The notes beneath the pieces are model-generated. The model had not been told where the DNA came from. It did not search any database and saw only the letters and a program-made list of their open reading frames with translations. From contig OX457026.1 of NCBI GenBank assembly GCA_949752745.1, positions 48,245,256 through 48,309,255 on the forward strand: 64,000 nt of DNA. Reading direction: 5' to 3'. The translations under genes and the position numbers were made by a program. Each line of letters begins with the position of its first letter. Position 1 is the stretch's first letter. Of this stretch, positions 45,567-56,282 are shown piece by piece. This DNA comes from Protula sp. h YS-2021. Its lineage: Eukaryota > Annelida > Polychaeta > Sabellida > Serpulidae.

Positions 45567-47616
45567 ACTGCCTCGGTGCTCTGGCCATGAGAGCTAGGTC
45601 CTGTGACAGTGATCTGCTCTCCTGATGAACCCTCTCGATCTCCTCGGGGCGAAACATCTCCTTCTGACCAAGAATAGGGGAGTGGCGTAGGTCACGGAGG
45701 CCCTTGACACTCGACCAACAGTGTTGCAGGAAAGAATCGCGTCGCAGGAACACTAGCGAGGAGGTCAGGTACGTAGCAAGCTTCACCACATCCCTGGTAG
45801 CCAAGGCTAGGCACTCCAGGAGTTTAAGTGACACCGGGTCTGACAGACTCAGGTCATCCAAACGTCTCTTCAAGGCACTCAGGGTGTGGTCCTGGAAGGA
45901 CATAATGTTCAAAATGTGCCTAGCTGAACTCTCTATGGCTTTCGCGTCCTTCTCTACCAGCGGAATATCCGAGTCCTGTCGCACCGAGGGCATCCATACC
46001 GTACGTTTGGTGGGCTGCTCCAAGGCTTCCAGGGGTATGAGGTCATCTGAGGAACGGTAAGGACCCTGCTTCACCGTACAGTGCTTGGAGGGGTGGAGAC
46101 GTGATAGCATACGCCCTTCGGATGCATCCAGACACTTGAACACCGACAAGGCGTTGGCCACTCCTTCACTGGTTGTAAGAGCCACAAACGCTTCCGGTTG
46201 GGGAAGGGAGGCCTGTGAAGTCATCCTGATAGGCGGATCCTCTCTGTCCGACATTGGGCGACCGCATTCTATCCCTGCCAGCCTGGCGATCTCCTGAACC
46301 GCGTCCCGGAACGGTACGTCCTCAGGGGCGACCGACTCTCCTGGGGGCGAGAAAGGTGTCTCCGGCTCCTGGCCGAACTCGGGTGGGGACGGGGTACGAA
46401 TCGGACGTCTCCCCGCTGCTGCTGGGTCTTTCCACAGACGCTGCCCTTTGCCCGGGGAAAGAATTGGGTCTGTGGAGCGGATGGGGAACTGCATCGACGG
46501 AAAAAAACTGCTTGGTGAGTCCTCTTCAGCGTCGCCATCTGCTCCCGAGTCCTCCGAACTCTCATCCTCCTGCGCCGATAACCCCGGTTCCTCTTTCACG
46601 ACTGCGCCTGGGACTGGGGTATAAATAGCTCTCTCCCTGTTCTTGGGGATCGCTTCCAGAGGTGAAGTATCCAACGGTGCGAATTCTTCGTCCTCTTCCG
46701 CGTGTTGCGTAAGCGAGATCTGGCCCGATGGGGGGATGTCTCCAGACTCGCTGTCGCTGAGGGTGATAGTTTCCAAGGTATCCTTCGTGTCTGGCTCCTG
46801 TTGCTGGCGAGCGGGGACGGGGGTAGACACCGACAGCACCGGGGGATCAACTGGTGGGCGAGAGATGGTCGCCGTGGGAGCATGTCTGCGTCTCTGCTCC
46901 GGCTTAGACAGCAGCGCTTCTTGAAGGTCCTGGATCTGCCTTGGGAGCTGAGATTGCATCGCTAGGAACGAAGAAATGTCCAAAGTCTCAGTTGGAGGCA
47001 GTGGAGGGGTGTCCGCGATTTGTAATGGGGCAGAGTCCGGGCGTGGAGGGATGCCAAACTTTCCCACACTGCTGGTAAAGCATGCCCCCGACTTCGCATG
47101 TGTGATGGTTACACTCTCTTTCACCGGGGGGGACACGAGAGTAGGCCCTTCCGAAACAACCTTACTCCTCCCTTTGAGTGCAAATGGCCAAGTCTTATCC
47201 AGCAAGTTGCTCGCGCTTGTCCCCGGTAAGTCCAGCTGTGTCACTAAACTCGAGGTTGAAGACTTGAGTCTCTTCTTCTTACGAGGCAAGTCGAAGTCCG
47301 ACTCCACATCTCTATCTGCCCGCACCGGTGAAGACACCTGACCAGCCACCACTGAACCGGCTCTCGGTATGTCTAGGGATAAAGACTGTACCTTCCGACG
47401 CACCCTACGCCTAATGTTCTTGGCGCGCACTTTCTCCAGAGCGTCCCAGTCCTGGGGGTAAAGGTGTGCGCACTCCTTGCAGGTGTGTAGGGCATCACAC
47501 AGCGGAATGTCTCTGTCTCTCCTGCACCGATCGCAGAGCGAGTGTGGGTTGGCTGCCGAAGCCGGGTGGACGCAGGAGATCTGCGACTTGCTGTGGTACA
47601 GACTGGCCTCTGTCAT
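45418..47616 (-). CDS. gag-like protein of DIRS copy B (732 aa, open)
   Basis: This is the first gene of the element, starting MTEASLYHSKSQ. The N-terminus has cysteines at 15, 28, 31, 40, 46 and 49 (CDRCRRDRDIPLC, CKEC), a probable zinc-binding cluster. It is followed by a basic stretch (RAKNIRRRVRRKVQS) and a bipartite KKKRLK. The middle is rich in Pro, Ser and acidic residues. The region EGVANALSVFKCL to LRDLRHSPILGQKE is the best conserved with copy A and may be the structural core. The C-terminus is Arg/Ser-rich (RRDRSRSNSKARSSPPKKPR), suited to nucleic-acid binding. There is no stop or frameshift, unlike the rest of the element. The role is by analogy with DIRS gag. Confidence 0.85.
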   Translation of the reverse strand: MTEASLYHSKSQISCVHPASAANPHSLCDRCRRDRDIPLCDALHTCKECAHLYPQDWDALEKVRAKNIRRRVRRKVQSLSLDIPRAGSVVAGQVSSPVRADRDVESDFDLPRKKKRLKSSTSSLVTQLDLPGTSASNLLDKTWPFALKGRSKVVSEGPTLVSPPVKESVTITHAKSGACFTSSVGKFGIPPRPDSAPLQIADTPPLPPTETLDISSFLAMQSQLPRQIQDLQEALLSKPEQRRRHAPTATISRPPVDPPVLSVSTPVPARQQQEPDTKDTLETITLSDSESGDIPPSGQISLTQHAEEDEEFAPLDTSPLEAIPKNRERAIYTPVPGAVVKEEPGLSAQEDESSEDSGADGDAEEDSPSSFFPSMQFPIRSTDPILSPGKGQRLWKDPAAAGRRPIRTPSPPEFGQEPETPFSPPGESVAPEDVPFRDAVQEIARLAGIECGRPMSDREDPPIRMTSQASLPQPEAFVALTTSEGVANALSVFKCLDASEGRMLSRLHPSKHCTVKQGPYRSSDDLIPLEALEQPTKRTVWMPSVRQDSDIPLVEKDAKAIESSARHILNIMSFQDHTLSALKRRLDDLSLSDPVSLKLLECLALATRDVVKLATYLTSSLVFLRRDSFLQHCWSSVKGLRDLRHSPILGQKEMFRPEEIERVHQESRSLSQDLALMARAPRQFARPQKRQYSQPPRRDRSRSNSKARSSPPKKPRQQGNGKAPPRASPQCR

Positions 47617-47639
47617 GTCTGGAAAAAGACAAAGAAACG

Positions 47640-48505
47640 AGTGTAAGTAACAATCTCAGTTCAAAGAAACACTCATTCCAGAGCGGAGGACTGAACTGAA
47701 CCAAGTTATTTACCACTAGGCCAATACCCAGGCGTGCCGAGTGCGTAGGAACGCAGGGGTGACGTAGTGCGCAGCTAATGAGTACCCAGCCCGGTCAAGT
47801 ACCAGGAGCCCAGAGCCCAGAGGCGCTTAGGACTTGGCGTCTTGACCCAGGATTACCAAGCCTAGGCGCTCGGTAAGCCGTAGGTACCTGGGAGCTACCA
47901 AGCCCCGAGATGGATCTTGGTAACTAAGCCTTTGCTCAGAACCGAGCACCGAGATGGTACTCCGTATCCACTAAGCCTAGAACGCAGGACGTCCTGGGCA
48001 GAGCGAAGAACTGAAGTTCTGTAGAGCAACGGGGTGACCCAGAGGCTGAACACTAGCCCCTCTGCGCCAGGCGGTTCCAAGCAACTCCACACTGCACTGG
48101 AGAAGTTGGAAGCCTGCTAGGAAGCATGCACTACGCAACCCGGTCTGGCTAGGAACCAGGCGTGGAAGTAGCTCAGGAACAGAACAGTACTCAGCAACTG
48201 AAATGACCTGCGCTCCCTAAGGGTCAAGGGCGTACGCCCGTACTAGTAAACGTGGAGACTACGAGTAACACTTCTCGGGAAAAACATTCGAAACCCCCGT
48301 GATGTAAACTCAGAAAACTAGCAGAGCGTACGAAGGCAAAAATCTCTCAATTACGCGAGCTAACAAGCCTTCGCCTCTAAACATCCAAGAAAGACTGTAA
48401 AAGGCAACTAAAAACGTAATATCTGGAGAAAATTACCTTAAATTGACGATAGGAAAACCAGAAAATTTTCCCAGCCTAGAAACGCGTGTGGTTGGTAACC
48501 GCACG
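47640..48505 (-). other. DIRS copy B leader region
   Basis: Non-coding, homologous to 31977-32832. Short phrases (taccaag, gagcaccgagatgg) recur; transcription of the element should start in or near the adjoining terminal repeat. Confidence 0.55.
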
Positions 48506-48685
48506 CAATACGAGAATGAGGCTTGGTTACAGTGACCAAGGATGCTGATTGGCTGGGACCAACGACGGGACTATTCGAGTCACTAGTAGAAAATTTTAGT
48601 TCCTGAGTGCGTGATTCTTAGAGTTTTGCGAGAAAACCCGTATAAAAGTGGAGATAAGCGAATCCAGAGCTTTTACGAAGTAAAA
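48506..48685. repeat. Right inverted terminal repeat, DIRS copy B
   Basis: Inverted match to 40744-40946; ends at cttttacgaagtaaaa. Confidence 0.9.
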
Positions 48686-49067
48686 GGACAATATATCAAC
48701 ACAGGCCCTTCTAGGAACAAAATATCAATACAGACCATTTCTGGACACGACCCTATTTGTCTTTGAAAATAATTTTTCGATCTAGACAGATTTAGTAGTT
48801 ATTTATACTGTGTAAAAATGGATTCATTTCCACATTTCCCCTTAAAGATCGTGAATAACGTTTTATTCAATATGAACTCTACCATTATTAACAAAACATT
48901 CACAAAAGTAACAGATGCTTTTCATCAATATAATATAGTTTAAAACCTCATTCAATCGGAATTAACTAAGCCGTCCTGTAATTACTTTTACCAGCTTAAC
49001 ATCTTATTCAGTTTCAATTATTCAATTGCTTTTGCAATAATTTTTGTTAACACATGTCAGAAGTGAA
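48686..49067. other. Spacer, no gene recognised
   Basis: AT-rich. Two phrases, atatcaacacaggcccttct and atatcaatacagaccatttc, form a short direct repeat at 48692-48742. Confidence 0.5.
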
Positions 49068-49661
49068 GGGAACCGGACAAAATACCACCTTACATAATGC
49101 CACCGAGCAAGATACCACCGGACATAATACCACCAAGGAAATGAAAACTAGGACAAAATATCACCAACGATATCTTTTTATTATACAGCGTAACGAGCTC
49201 AGAAGCTCAGATAAAACGCGAAACGGAGACGGCTTAGAGATTATACAAATCAGATGCAGTAGGTCGCAAAGAATAAGAACAAATGCTCCGTTATGTCATT
49301 AATGATAAGGGATTGCCATAGCGCGAGACTTTCCGCTATAGGGATTGCCCTATAAATAGGGCACTAAAATGATTAGAATTTAAACCAATATCAACAGCAA
49401 TAAACCACAGCAATAAACTAGCTAGGATCTACAAAAAAGAACAGTTACAGTAAAATAGAATGTCCTCAGTGAATATAATTTTACGTTTGTTTTAGTTACA
49501 TTCAGTTATAAATAGCTCCGGTGATCAGAGAAAGCAATAAAAGATTGTGGTGGTATTTTGTCCTAGTTTTCATTTCCTTCGTGGTATTATGTTAGGTGGT
49601 ATTTTGCCCGGTGGCATTATGTCCGGTGGTATTATGTCCGGTGTTATTTTGTCCTACACTC
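49068..49661. mobile_element. Foldback element FB3
   Basis: The left arm (49068-49170) is built of ccggacataataccac-like units and ends aaggaaatgaaaactaggac. The right arm (49548-49661) is its inverted copy with the same ending. The interior of about 375 bp has no gene. No exact target duplication is visible at these limits, so the ends may be off by a few bases. Confidence 0.72.
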
Positions 49662-49739
49662 GACCTGTATGGCAGCGCGAGTTACACATCACATTTTGCT
49701 TTGTAGCATTTACAACGCTTTGTTCTACAAGTAGGGGAA

Positions 49740-50590
49740 AAGTGGGGGTTCTAAAACAGGAAGTGACGTCATAATGACGTCATGAGGTGTTTTAGAATTC
49801 CCATGGGGTTTCTAAAACAGTGACATCATTGTTTTAGAAGCCCCATGGGGTTTCTAAAACAGTGACGTCATTGTTTTAGAAGCCCCATGGGGCTAGTAAA
49901 ACAGTGACGTCATATGAACGTCATATGAACGTCATAACGACGTGATTGGGATAGTGGGCAGCCATTCAAACGGGCAGCCGGACAAATGGGCAGCGAGACA
50001 AATGGGCAGCTGGACAAATGGACAGCCGGACAAATGGGCAGCCAGACAAATGGGGGAAAATGGGTGTTCTGGAACAGGAAGTGACGTCATAATGACGTCA
50101 TGAGGTGTTTTAGAATCCCCATTGGGGTTCTGGAACAGATGTTTTAGAATCCCCATGGGGGTTCTGGAACAGGTAATTGATAGAGCGCTCGCCCGTGTCA
50201 ATGAAGTCATCATCATGACGTTATAATTACGTCATCATGACCTTATCCTGACATCATACTAAGACAGTCCTAAGCAGCATAAACCTAAATCACCTGTCAA
50301 TCATCATGACGTCATTAGTCACGTGACCTGTCAATCATCGGTCATGTGACCCTAAACCTAACAAGAGTCCCAGACCACTTTTGACGTCATAATGACGTCA
50401 GACCCCTAGGAGACGTCCTTTCTACCATCTGTCTATCATGAGGAAACGAGAGTTCCACGCCACATTTTTTCTAGAACATTCTATTTGTCCAGAAGCCCCA
50501 TGGGTGTTCTAAACCATCTGTTCCAGAACCCCCATGGTTGTTCTGGAACACCCTGTGACGTCATAATGGCGCCAGACCCCTAGGAGACGC
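49740..50590. repeat. Palindrome-rich array with ten exact TGACGTCA octamers
   Basis: TGACGTCA starts at 49764, 49775, 49863, 49905, 50082, 50093, 50307, 50382, 50393 and 50556. Three pairs (49764/49775, 50082/50093, 50382/50393) have the form TGACGTCATAATGACGTCA, with starts 11 bp apart. From 49809 a ~42-bp unit (ttctaaaacagtgac(g/a)tca, ttgttttagaa, gccccatgggg) repeats about three times and is itself a near-perfect inverted repeat. Related ccatggggttctggaacag phrases continue to 50560. TGACGTCA is the cAMP-response element bound by CREB/ATF factors; function is not shown. Confidence 0.85.
49955..50057. repeat. Solo foldback-type arm (GCCGGACAAATGGGCA units)
   Basis: Six or seven units of gccggacaaatgggca, about 16-17 bp each, lie inside the TGACGTCA array. 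The motif matches the arms of FB1-FB3, but no inverted partner is found nearby. Confidence 0.7.
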
Positions 50591-50737
50591 CCCTTCTACC
50601 ATCTCTCTATCATACCTTCATAATACACCTGTAATAAAAATGAAACACTGCAGTTAGCAAAAAAGAAAACAAAAAAGAAAATTTATTTATTAAACTTACA
50701 AATATTTGCACGCCATCTTTACCCGCCTATATAGGCA

Positions 50738-53700
50738 CCAGCTGGACTTGAGCAGGCTTGCTGGAAGTGACCACTGGTTCTGAGACATCGTGCATTTCCT
50801 ATTACAAAAAACACTTGTGTATTATTAAAAAGTAATTTAAGAACAAATTAATTTGTTTGTTTTCAAATTTTGCAGGCAATGTCAAGTTAACACAGAGTAA
50901 AAACAATTGCAAATTATTTGAAACAGAATGAAGTTAGTTGTAAAATATACATTTTTGAAAAAAAATTAAACCTAATTACACGTAATTAAAAACATAATCT
51001 GCATCATGCACATATGTAAACTGGCACATACCACAGATGTATCACCCGTGATATTTGCTCTAGGCTGACACGGCAGCACATCTTCACCGCGCGGCTAGCT
51101 AATCGTGCTGATGGGACGTCTCCTTTTTAGCCTAGTAAGACCAGCCGTATTCTGTGGAGACTTGAATTCATGCTGCTGGTGCATGTACTGTTAATGAAAA
51201 TTCGCCATTAAAACCATTTTATCTTAATATTAACTGAAAAATGTATACTTATTCTCGCTCTCTTTTTTAACATATTATATGTTTATTATTTACTAATATT
51301 GCTAACCACCACCAATTACGTACACTGGACCTGTTACATACTAGCATAATAATTTTTCTTGTAATTTCTCGTAATCTTTATTTATCAGCGTAATATTTAA
51401 AAAAAACGCTTACGACATGTCGCGCGTCAGGTAAGCACTTTGGCTTTGGCAGTGGTTCTTTTGCCATAGAGTAGGCTTCCGGAAGATTAAGTCCCTGGTG
51501 CAAAATCTTCTCCTCTTGATCCCTCATACGCTTGTTATACCTGTGAAAAAATGAAAAAAAACCGTGAAAAAGTTCTTTTGTTACATAGAAAAGTATCTTT
51601 CTTATTAAAATATGCGCTTCCTGCTACTTTCTATAAAATGACTTAGTATAAACTTTTCAATAAAATTTCTATAGAATGTTTGACTGACCACTGCGTAAGC
51701 GTAGTTGCATTAAGTTCCGGTAACTGTAGAGTTGTGGCTTCCATTAGGGCTCCGTTGTCTAATATAAGCCGCCGGATCTTGCGGTAATCACGCATTACCA
51801 AGTCCCATCTCGTTGTGGTTTTCTTCAATTTGGCATCCTTTTTTGGCGAGGGGTTTGCAGTGCACATTTGGATGCAAATAGCTTCAACCAAACGAGATAC
51901 ATTGCGTTTCTGCGCTGGAGTTCCTCCTTCCCCTAGAACGCTTCTGAAAAATAACAAATAAACGTTACATGAAGCATAAACGTCTTAGAATTTTTTGCAT
52001 AAAATTACTATCAACTATTTACAATAACCATTATTATTATCTTTTATTCCTTTTTTATTATTATTCTCATTTATTACTGTAACATTTTTATTACAAGTAT
52101 CATAATTTTATGCACATGTTTTTATTCCCCTTTAAAAATTTTGTATTCACCTTCTTAAAGTGTCAACACCAGGTGCAAAGTTTGACTTGGACACCTTGAA
52201 ACGTCTTTTTTTTAGCCGGTCTTGAAATCGTCTCGCATACACGATCTTTTCTTTGTCCCGCTTGTCCAACAGTCGCCAGAGATCGATTATTGTTGCAACC
52301 AAGTCATCACTTATTGCAACCACCTCTTCGTCTCTTAGAGTGCAGAGCGTTGCTGCCAACTGCATCACTCTTCCCCATCCAGCTACATTTTCTGAGTCAA
52401 CAGAAATCTGAAAAAAAAACAGAAAAACATTTTCGTACAATTTATCAGTGCTAGATTTAACTACATTATCGAAACCTATTAGCGAATTGGCCGGTTACAG
52501 GCCTAATCCTTCATGCCGTCAAAACTTCCGGACCAAAGGCCCCGCATGAGTAAGCCCGCCCCCGCCCCCTCCACCCTATATTTACACTGGCTTTACAACC
52601 CGAGGGCGGGCAAGCTGCATCAACTCATAGTCTATTATCGATTTTTTTAATTTAAAACTTGTAAAAACACACAGAGAATAGAATTTCTTACCTCTTTCGC
52701 CATGCCTGTAGGCTTGTCATTTCTACTGCTATCGCCAGGTATCTCTATACGAGAACATGAAGGGTTCACTTCGCCCGAAACTTGCACCACGAACTCGCCG
52801 TCAACAACATCTGCCGCTAAAACGGTGTCCAGCTGTACTCCTGCATCGCTAAGGGCATCTGTAATTACATCAGCGGTGCTCTCGCTACTCTCTCCTTTCG
52901 ATGCTAGAGCCATCTAAACACATAATTTTTTGTAAACATGAGAAAGCTAAAGTGCTAAAGTACGAACATGCAAATTACTTCTACTTTTATAATTTGAATT
53001 TCGAATTGAATAACTAGAACCTCATTTCACCAGCGAAATGTTAAACACCTGACAAAAATTAAAACGCAAAAATACTTCTTTCAATTGGTTATTTCTTGAA
53101 TGATATATCGCAAACAACACAGCTTGAATACGTCCTAAATGCCGAGTAATGTTTGGTTTTTGTTGACTTAAGGTTTTATTGACTGATCAGGCATACGCAG
53201 TGTTATCTATTTACGCAGTGAGAGCTGAGAAAATGTGTGTTCTGTGCTGTGCGTTGAATTCTCCGCATTTACTTGCAAAAAATATACTCTTTTCACACGG
53301 CTTTTTAAACAAAAAAACGAAATCGAAGGCGAAAATAAAAAGTATCATGCAAACGTTCATATCAAGTTCTACCAAAGTCCCAAGTTTCGTGGTCCTATAG
53401 CCCGTAGTGCCAGAGTAAGACATGACACAAAAATTCCTATCACTGTCAAGAAAAAAAGATACCAACGGCTGCTCGCACAAATTCAAAAACTCCTTTCAAG
53501 CGAAAGGCTTGTCAAGTGTTAAATATATTATTTTTTTACCTCTTCTGCACGAGGAGTCTTATTCTGAAGCTGTGGCACTGCGACTTCAGCAGCGGTTACT
53601 TCATGAAGCTGCTGATGAGGCGGAGGCAAAAATCTGATCTCCTCTGTTTCTGCTTCGTCTTCTTCAAATCCTTCATCCGCCACATTAGCCTCCCCCTCTT

Positions 53701-53808
53701 CCTCCTCCTCTTCCTCTTCTTCCCGGTCGGAGTCACATTTGTCAGCCTGCATCTCGTCTAGAGGCATTCCAGTTTGGCGGAATAGATACTCAACGCCAAT
53801 AGCCTCGC
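50738..53808 (-). pseudogene. C-terminal exon set of copy 1
   Basis: Seven exons (53808-53540, 52913-52692, 52407-52151, 51943-51689, 51540-51414, 51187-~51035, 50808-50738) join in phase. They encode an acidic stretch (REEEEEEEEEGEANVADEGF), a linker, a helical block (AGWGRVMQLAATLCTLRDEE; DLWRLLDKRDKEKIVYARR), a basic block (RRFKVSKSNFAPGV), and a homeodomain-like tail (SRLVEAICIQMC; ATTLQLPELNATTLTQWYNK). The only lesion I see is TAG at 51095-51097 in the penultimate exon, after RRRPISTIS. This might be the real stop, but the phase continues beyond it to a donor and a final exon ending in TAG near 50738. Confidence 0.65.
53014..53520 (-). mobile_element. Non-autonomous Helentron-like element, uninterrupted copy
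   Basis: An inverted homologue of 35023-36234. On the - strand it begins AACACTTGACAA (53520-53509), ends with an inverted repeat near 53044, the hairpin 53040-53023 (catttcgctggtgaaatg) and CTAG at 53017-53014. It lies in an intron of the transposase-like gene, 19 bp from the donor of exon 53808-53540. It is about 120 bp longer than the other copy once the foldback insertion there is removed. Confidence 0.7.
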
Positions 53809-54599
53809 CTGTCATTTTATCAACAAAAGAGCTCAGCATTCTTAGAGTCTACCCTTTATTAATGTTGACACTTGAACTAATATAAATTAACAACATTACA
53901 GACACAGTATTAACAGTATTAACAGAAACAGAGAATGAAATAAAACCTGTATATTTTTCTGGGGGCTGGAAGTCTTCAACCTGCTTTACAGCAAAGACGC
54001 GAACACTAAGATTGTTCACCGCACTGATAAGACTTCCCTTGAAACAACGCACGGATGACTGTCTACCAGCAACGGCCTCTCTTGCTCTGTCCTCGTTCCA
54101 CCTCCTTAGCCCTTCCAACAAAAATGTCTGGTATGTCTCTGGCTTGGCCTGGTTACCTGCATGAGAAATCAAGCGTTAAAACACGCAACAGCTTTATTTC
54201 ACAATTTATATCTTGTATAACGTCAATGAGGAAAAAAGAAAGATTTTTTACTGGTCCCAATAATTTCAGAATTTGAGCAGTGACCGTTACTTCTAAATGT
54301 TAAGCGAAAAAGAAAATATTTCCTTCTTCTTATTAGAATTGTTCGGTTTTACCGATTCAATTTTTTACCGACTTTTATTTTTGGTTCGGTATACCCGTTC
54401 GACTTTGAAAAACCGTTTTTTCGGTTTTTATTAGTATTTCTTATATTTAAATTGTTAACATTTATATGTATGTTTTTATGTGAAAAACACTATATTTTCG
54501 TTTTGTCTGTGTTATTGCACACATCATTTTTTGAATGCTTAGCGACACTATATACACAATACCGACAAAACAACATTAAGAAATTAAGCGAAGACTCAC

Positions 54600-55011
54600 A
54601 TGGCACAAAGTTATTGAGGTGGAGATGGAACGACTCCAAAGAGGTGGATCCTCTAGCACATCTGTAAACCGGAAGCTCTATACCGCCCTTTGTCACTGTT
54701 CCAGTCTGCAGGTACAGTTGAACACCGGTTGGATCTTGAATGCACTGAATGTGACGCTCCTGTTGCTCCCACATCTCCCAGGTGCGCTCGTAGTCGAGCA
54801 GGGATACGCCTAATGAATCTCGACCACCTGGACTGCTGAATTCTGTGAGCAACTGGTGTAAAAGGTGCCTGGTTTCCTTAACCCCTCTAGTTGTTCGGCG
54901 GCAGTGACGAGCGTACTCTTGGGGTGCGATGCGTCGTACAACCTGCTTTTCTGTTAACTGCAGGCCGTCTTCTTTAAGTGCAAAGGTTTTGGCACTTAAC
55001 TTTTTTGTAAC
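54600..55011 (-). pseudogene. Core exon of copy 1 with an internal deletion
   Basis: It begins VTKKLSA and jumps to KTFALKEDGLQLTEKQVV, continuing RRIAPQEYARHCRRTTRGVK ... QERHIQCIQDPTGVQLYLQT ... LPVYRCARGSTSLESFHLHL. Copy 2 retains extra sequence before KTFALKEDG (WRDLLLKLDIWHFIRRIS...), so copy 1 has lost that part, including the DIWH motif. Confidence 0.72.
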
Positions 55012-55830
55012 CTTTGTAAATAAATGAAAATAAAAGCATGTTAAATAAATATCTAAGAAAAGAAAAAGAAAACTTACAAGCAAAAATTATCTCTCTTCAT
55101 TTCCTTAGTGTAGAATTTCTTTAAGAAAGAATTTACTTTAATATCTATCATTTATTTCACAAGTTTGACAAGATGAACATTTTCAATGGCATTTTTTAGG
55201 CCATAATGTAATTTAATGTCATTCGTTGTATTTCATCTCATTATTTTCACCTTCTTAGTCAAGTCCATTTTCAAAATTCTGCCATACACAGATGTTATGG
55301 ACGCCTTAACTTCGTCAATCCGCTGCAAAATGTCCTGGCTGTAAACTGCAAGAACCCACTTGTACGTTGGTATGCGTGTCAATGGTGGTGGTTTCTGAAA
55401 GCGGACTTGTGCGGTACCTGGTTTCCCAACAAAGCGATCAAGTTCTGTCAGATATCTGACATTGTTTCTCAACCATGCCTCACTGTGTTGTTCCTGGAGC
55501 TGCCTCACTATTCGACTTGCACTATTCCCAAGTGTTCTCTCCCGCAGCAAGCGAATAACTCTTACGTCGCAAGCATATCTACAACACAATGATGCATAAT
55601 TATATTTATACATAATTAATTTTATACATAATTAATCACACATGATATTCTAATCATACAAAGTCAGACCTGAAAACGACTTGCATATCATTTTAAAAAA
55701 TCATATTATCATCTCACGTACAACGAAAAATGATACAAACATTATATAAATATGTAAAACATTACACACTGCTTGTTTATGTTACACTATATTTCATAAA
55801 GTGGTAAAAGTAAAAATGCAAAAATCTTAC

Positions 55831-56282
55831 TTTTGAGTCAGAATGGCCGGGAAAACCTCTCGGTGACCGATGTCTAACTGTTCTAGTATCGGAAGACCCT
55901 AAGACAGGTACCGCCTACAACACTAAGTGCAAGTTAGCGTCTCGGTGACCATGCTGTAGTAGCCATCGAGGTCAAGCACCCGGCGAGCTCTTTTATGCAT
56001 CCCCGCACCTGTAAGCCGCTTGCCGTGGCACGCTGGTTGTGTACATTTCAAGATCACGCGCCACATTCGATAAGGCATCCAAACAAAAAGGCGAGAACCA
56101 AAGTAAGAGGCCGGTGTGGGTGGCTGATTGCAAATAAAAGGCACCGGAGGTGGCTCAAACCACATTTTCAAAGGTGTTGCCAATTCTTGACGTCCTTTCT
56201 CATTAAAATGCAGCACACTTCGCGATATCTACCGGTGATCGCACTTGGGGATAGTTTGCGCCCATGAACCAAGCAGCTTCAC
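55831..56282 (-). pseudogene. Cys/His (DUF6729-type) exon, copy 1, with three stops
   Basis: 452 nt, the same length and boundaries as 60908-61359 in copy 2. TAG at 56229-56231 (TGG in copy 2) and TAG at 55923-55925 (TCG in copy 2) are private to this copy. TAG at 55899-55901 is shared with copy 2. The exon encodes the zinc-binding-like domain with KCDHR, KCTQPACHGKRL and TCT-CC cysteines, followed by LPILEQLDIGHREVFPAILT. Confidence 0.8.

Larger units (their letters stand above)
40744..48685 (-). mobile_element. DIRS-type tyrosine-recombinase retrotransposon, copy B (near-complete)
   Basis: Same organisation and orientation as copy A, 7,942 bp long. It has inverted termini at 40744-40946 and 48506-48685 and an internal complementary region at 41001-41116 with its junction at 41067/41068. 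The gag frame is open for 732 codons. The RT/RNase H frame has one TGA at 44529, and the recombinase has one TAA at 43333. The sequences outside the termini (gattttaat on the left, ggacaatata on the right) do not match those of copy A, so this is an independent insertion and not a duplicated segment. DIRS elements make no target duplication, and none is seen. Confidence 0.95.

Noticed and set aside
25616..48685. LTR retrotransposons or retroviruses
   Set aside because: There are no direct LTRs, protease or DDE integrase. Inverted ends, the internal complementary region and a tyrosine recombinase identify DIRS-type elements.
25616..48685. Copies A and B as a segmental duplication of one insertion
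   Set aside because: Sequence similarity stops exactly at the element ends; the flanks differ.
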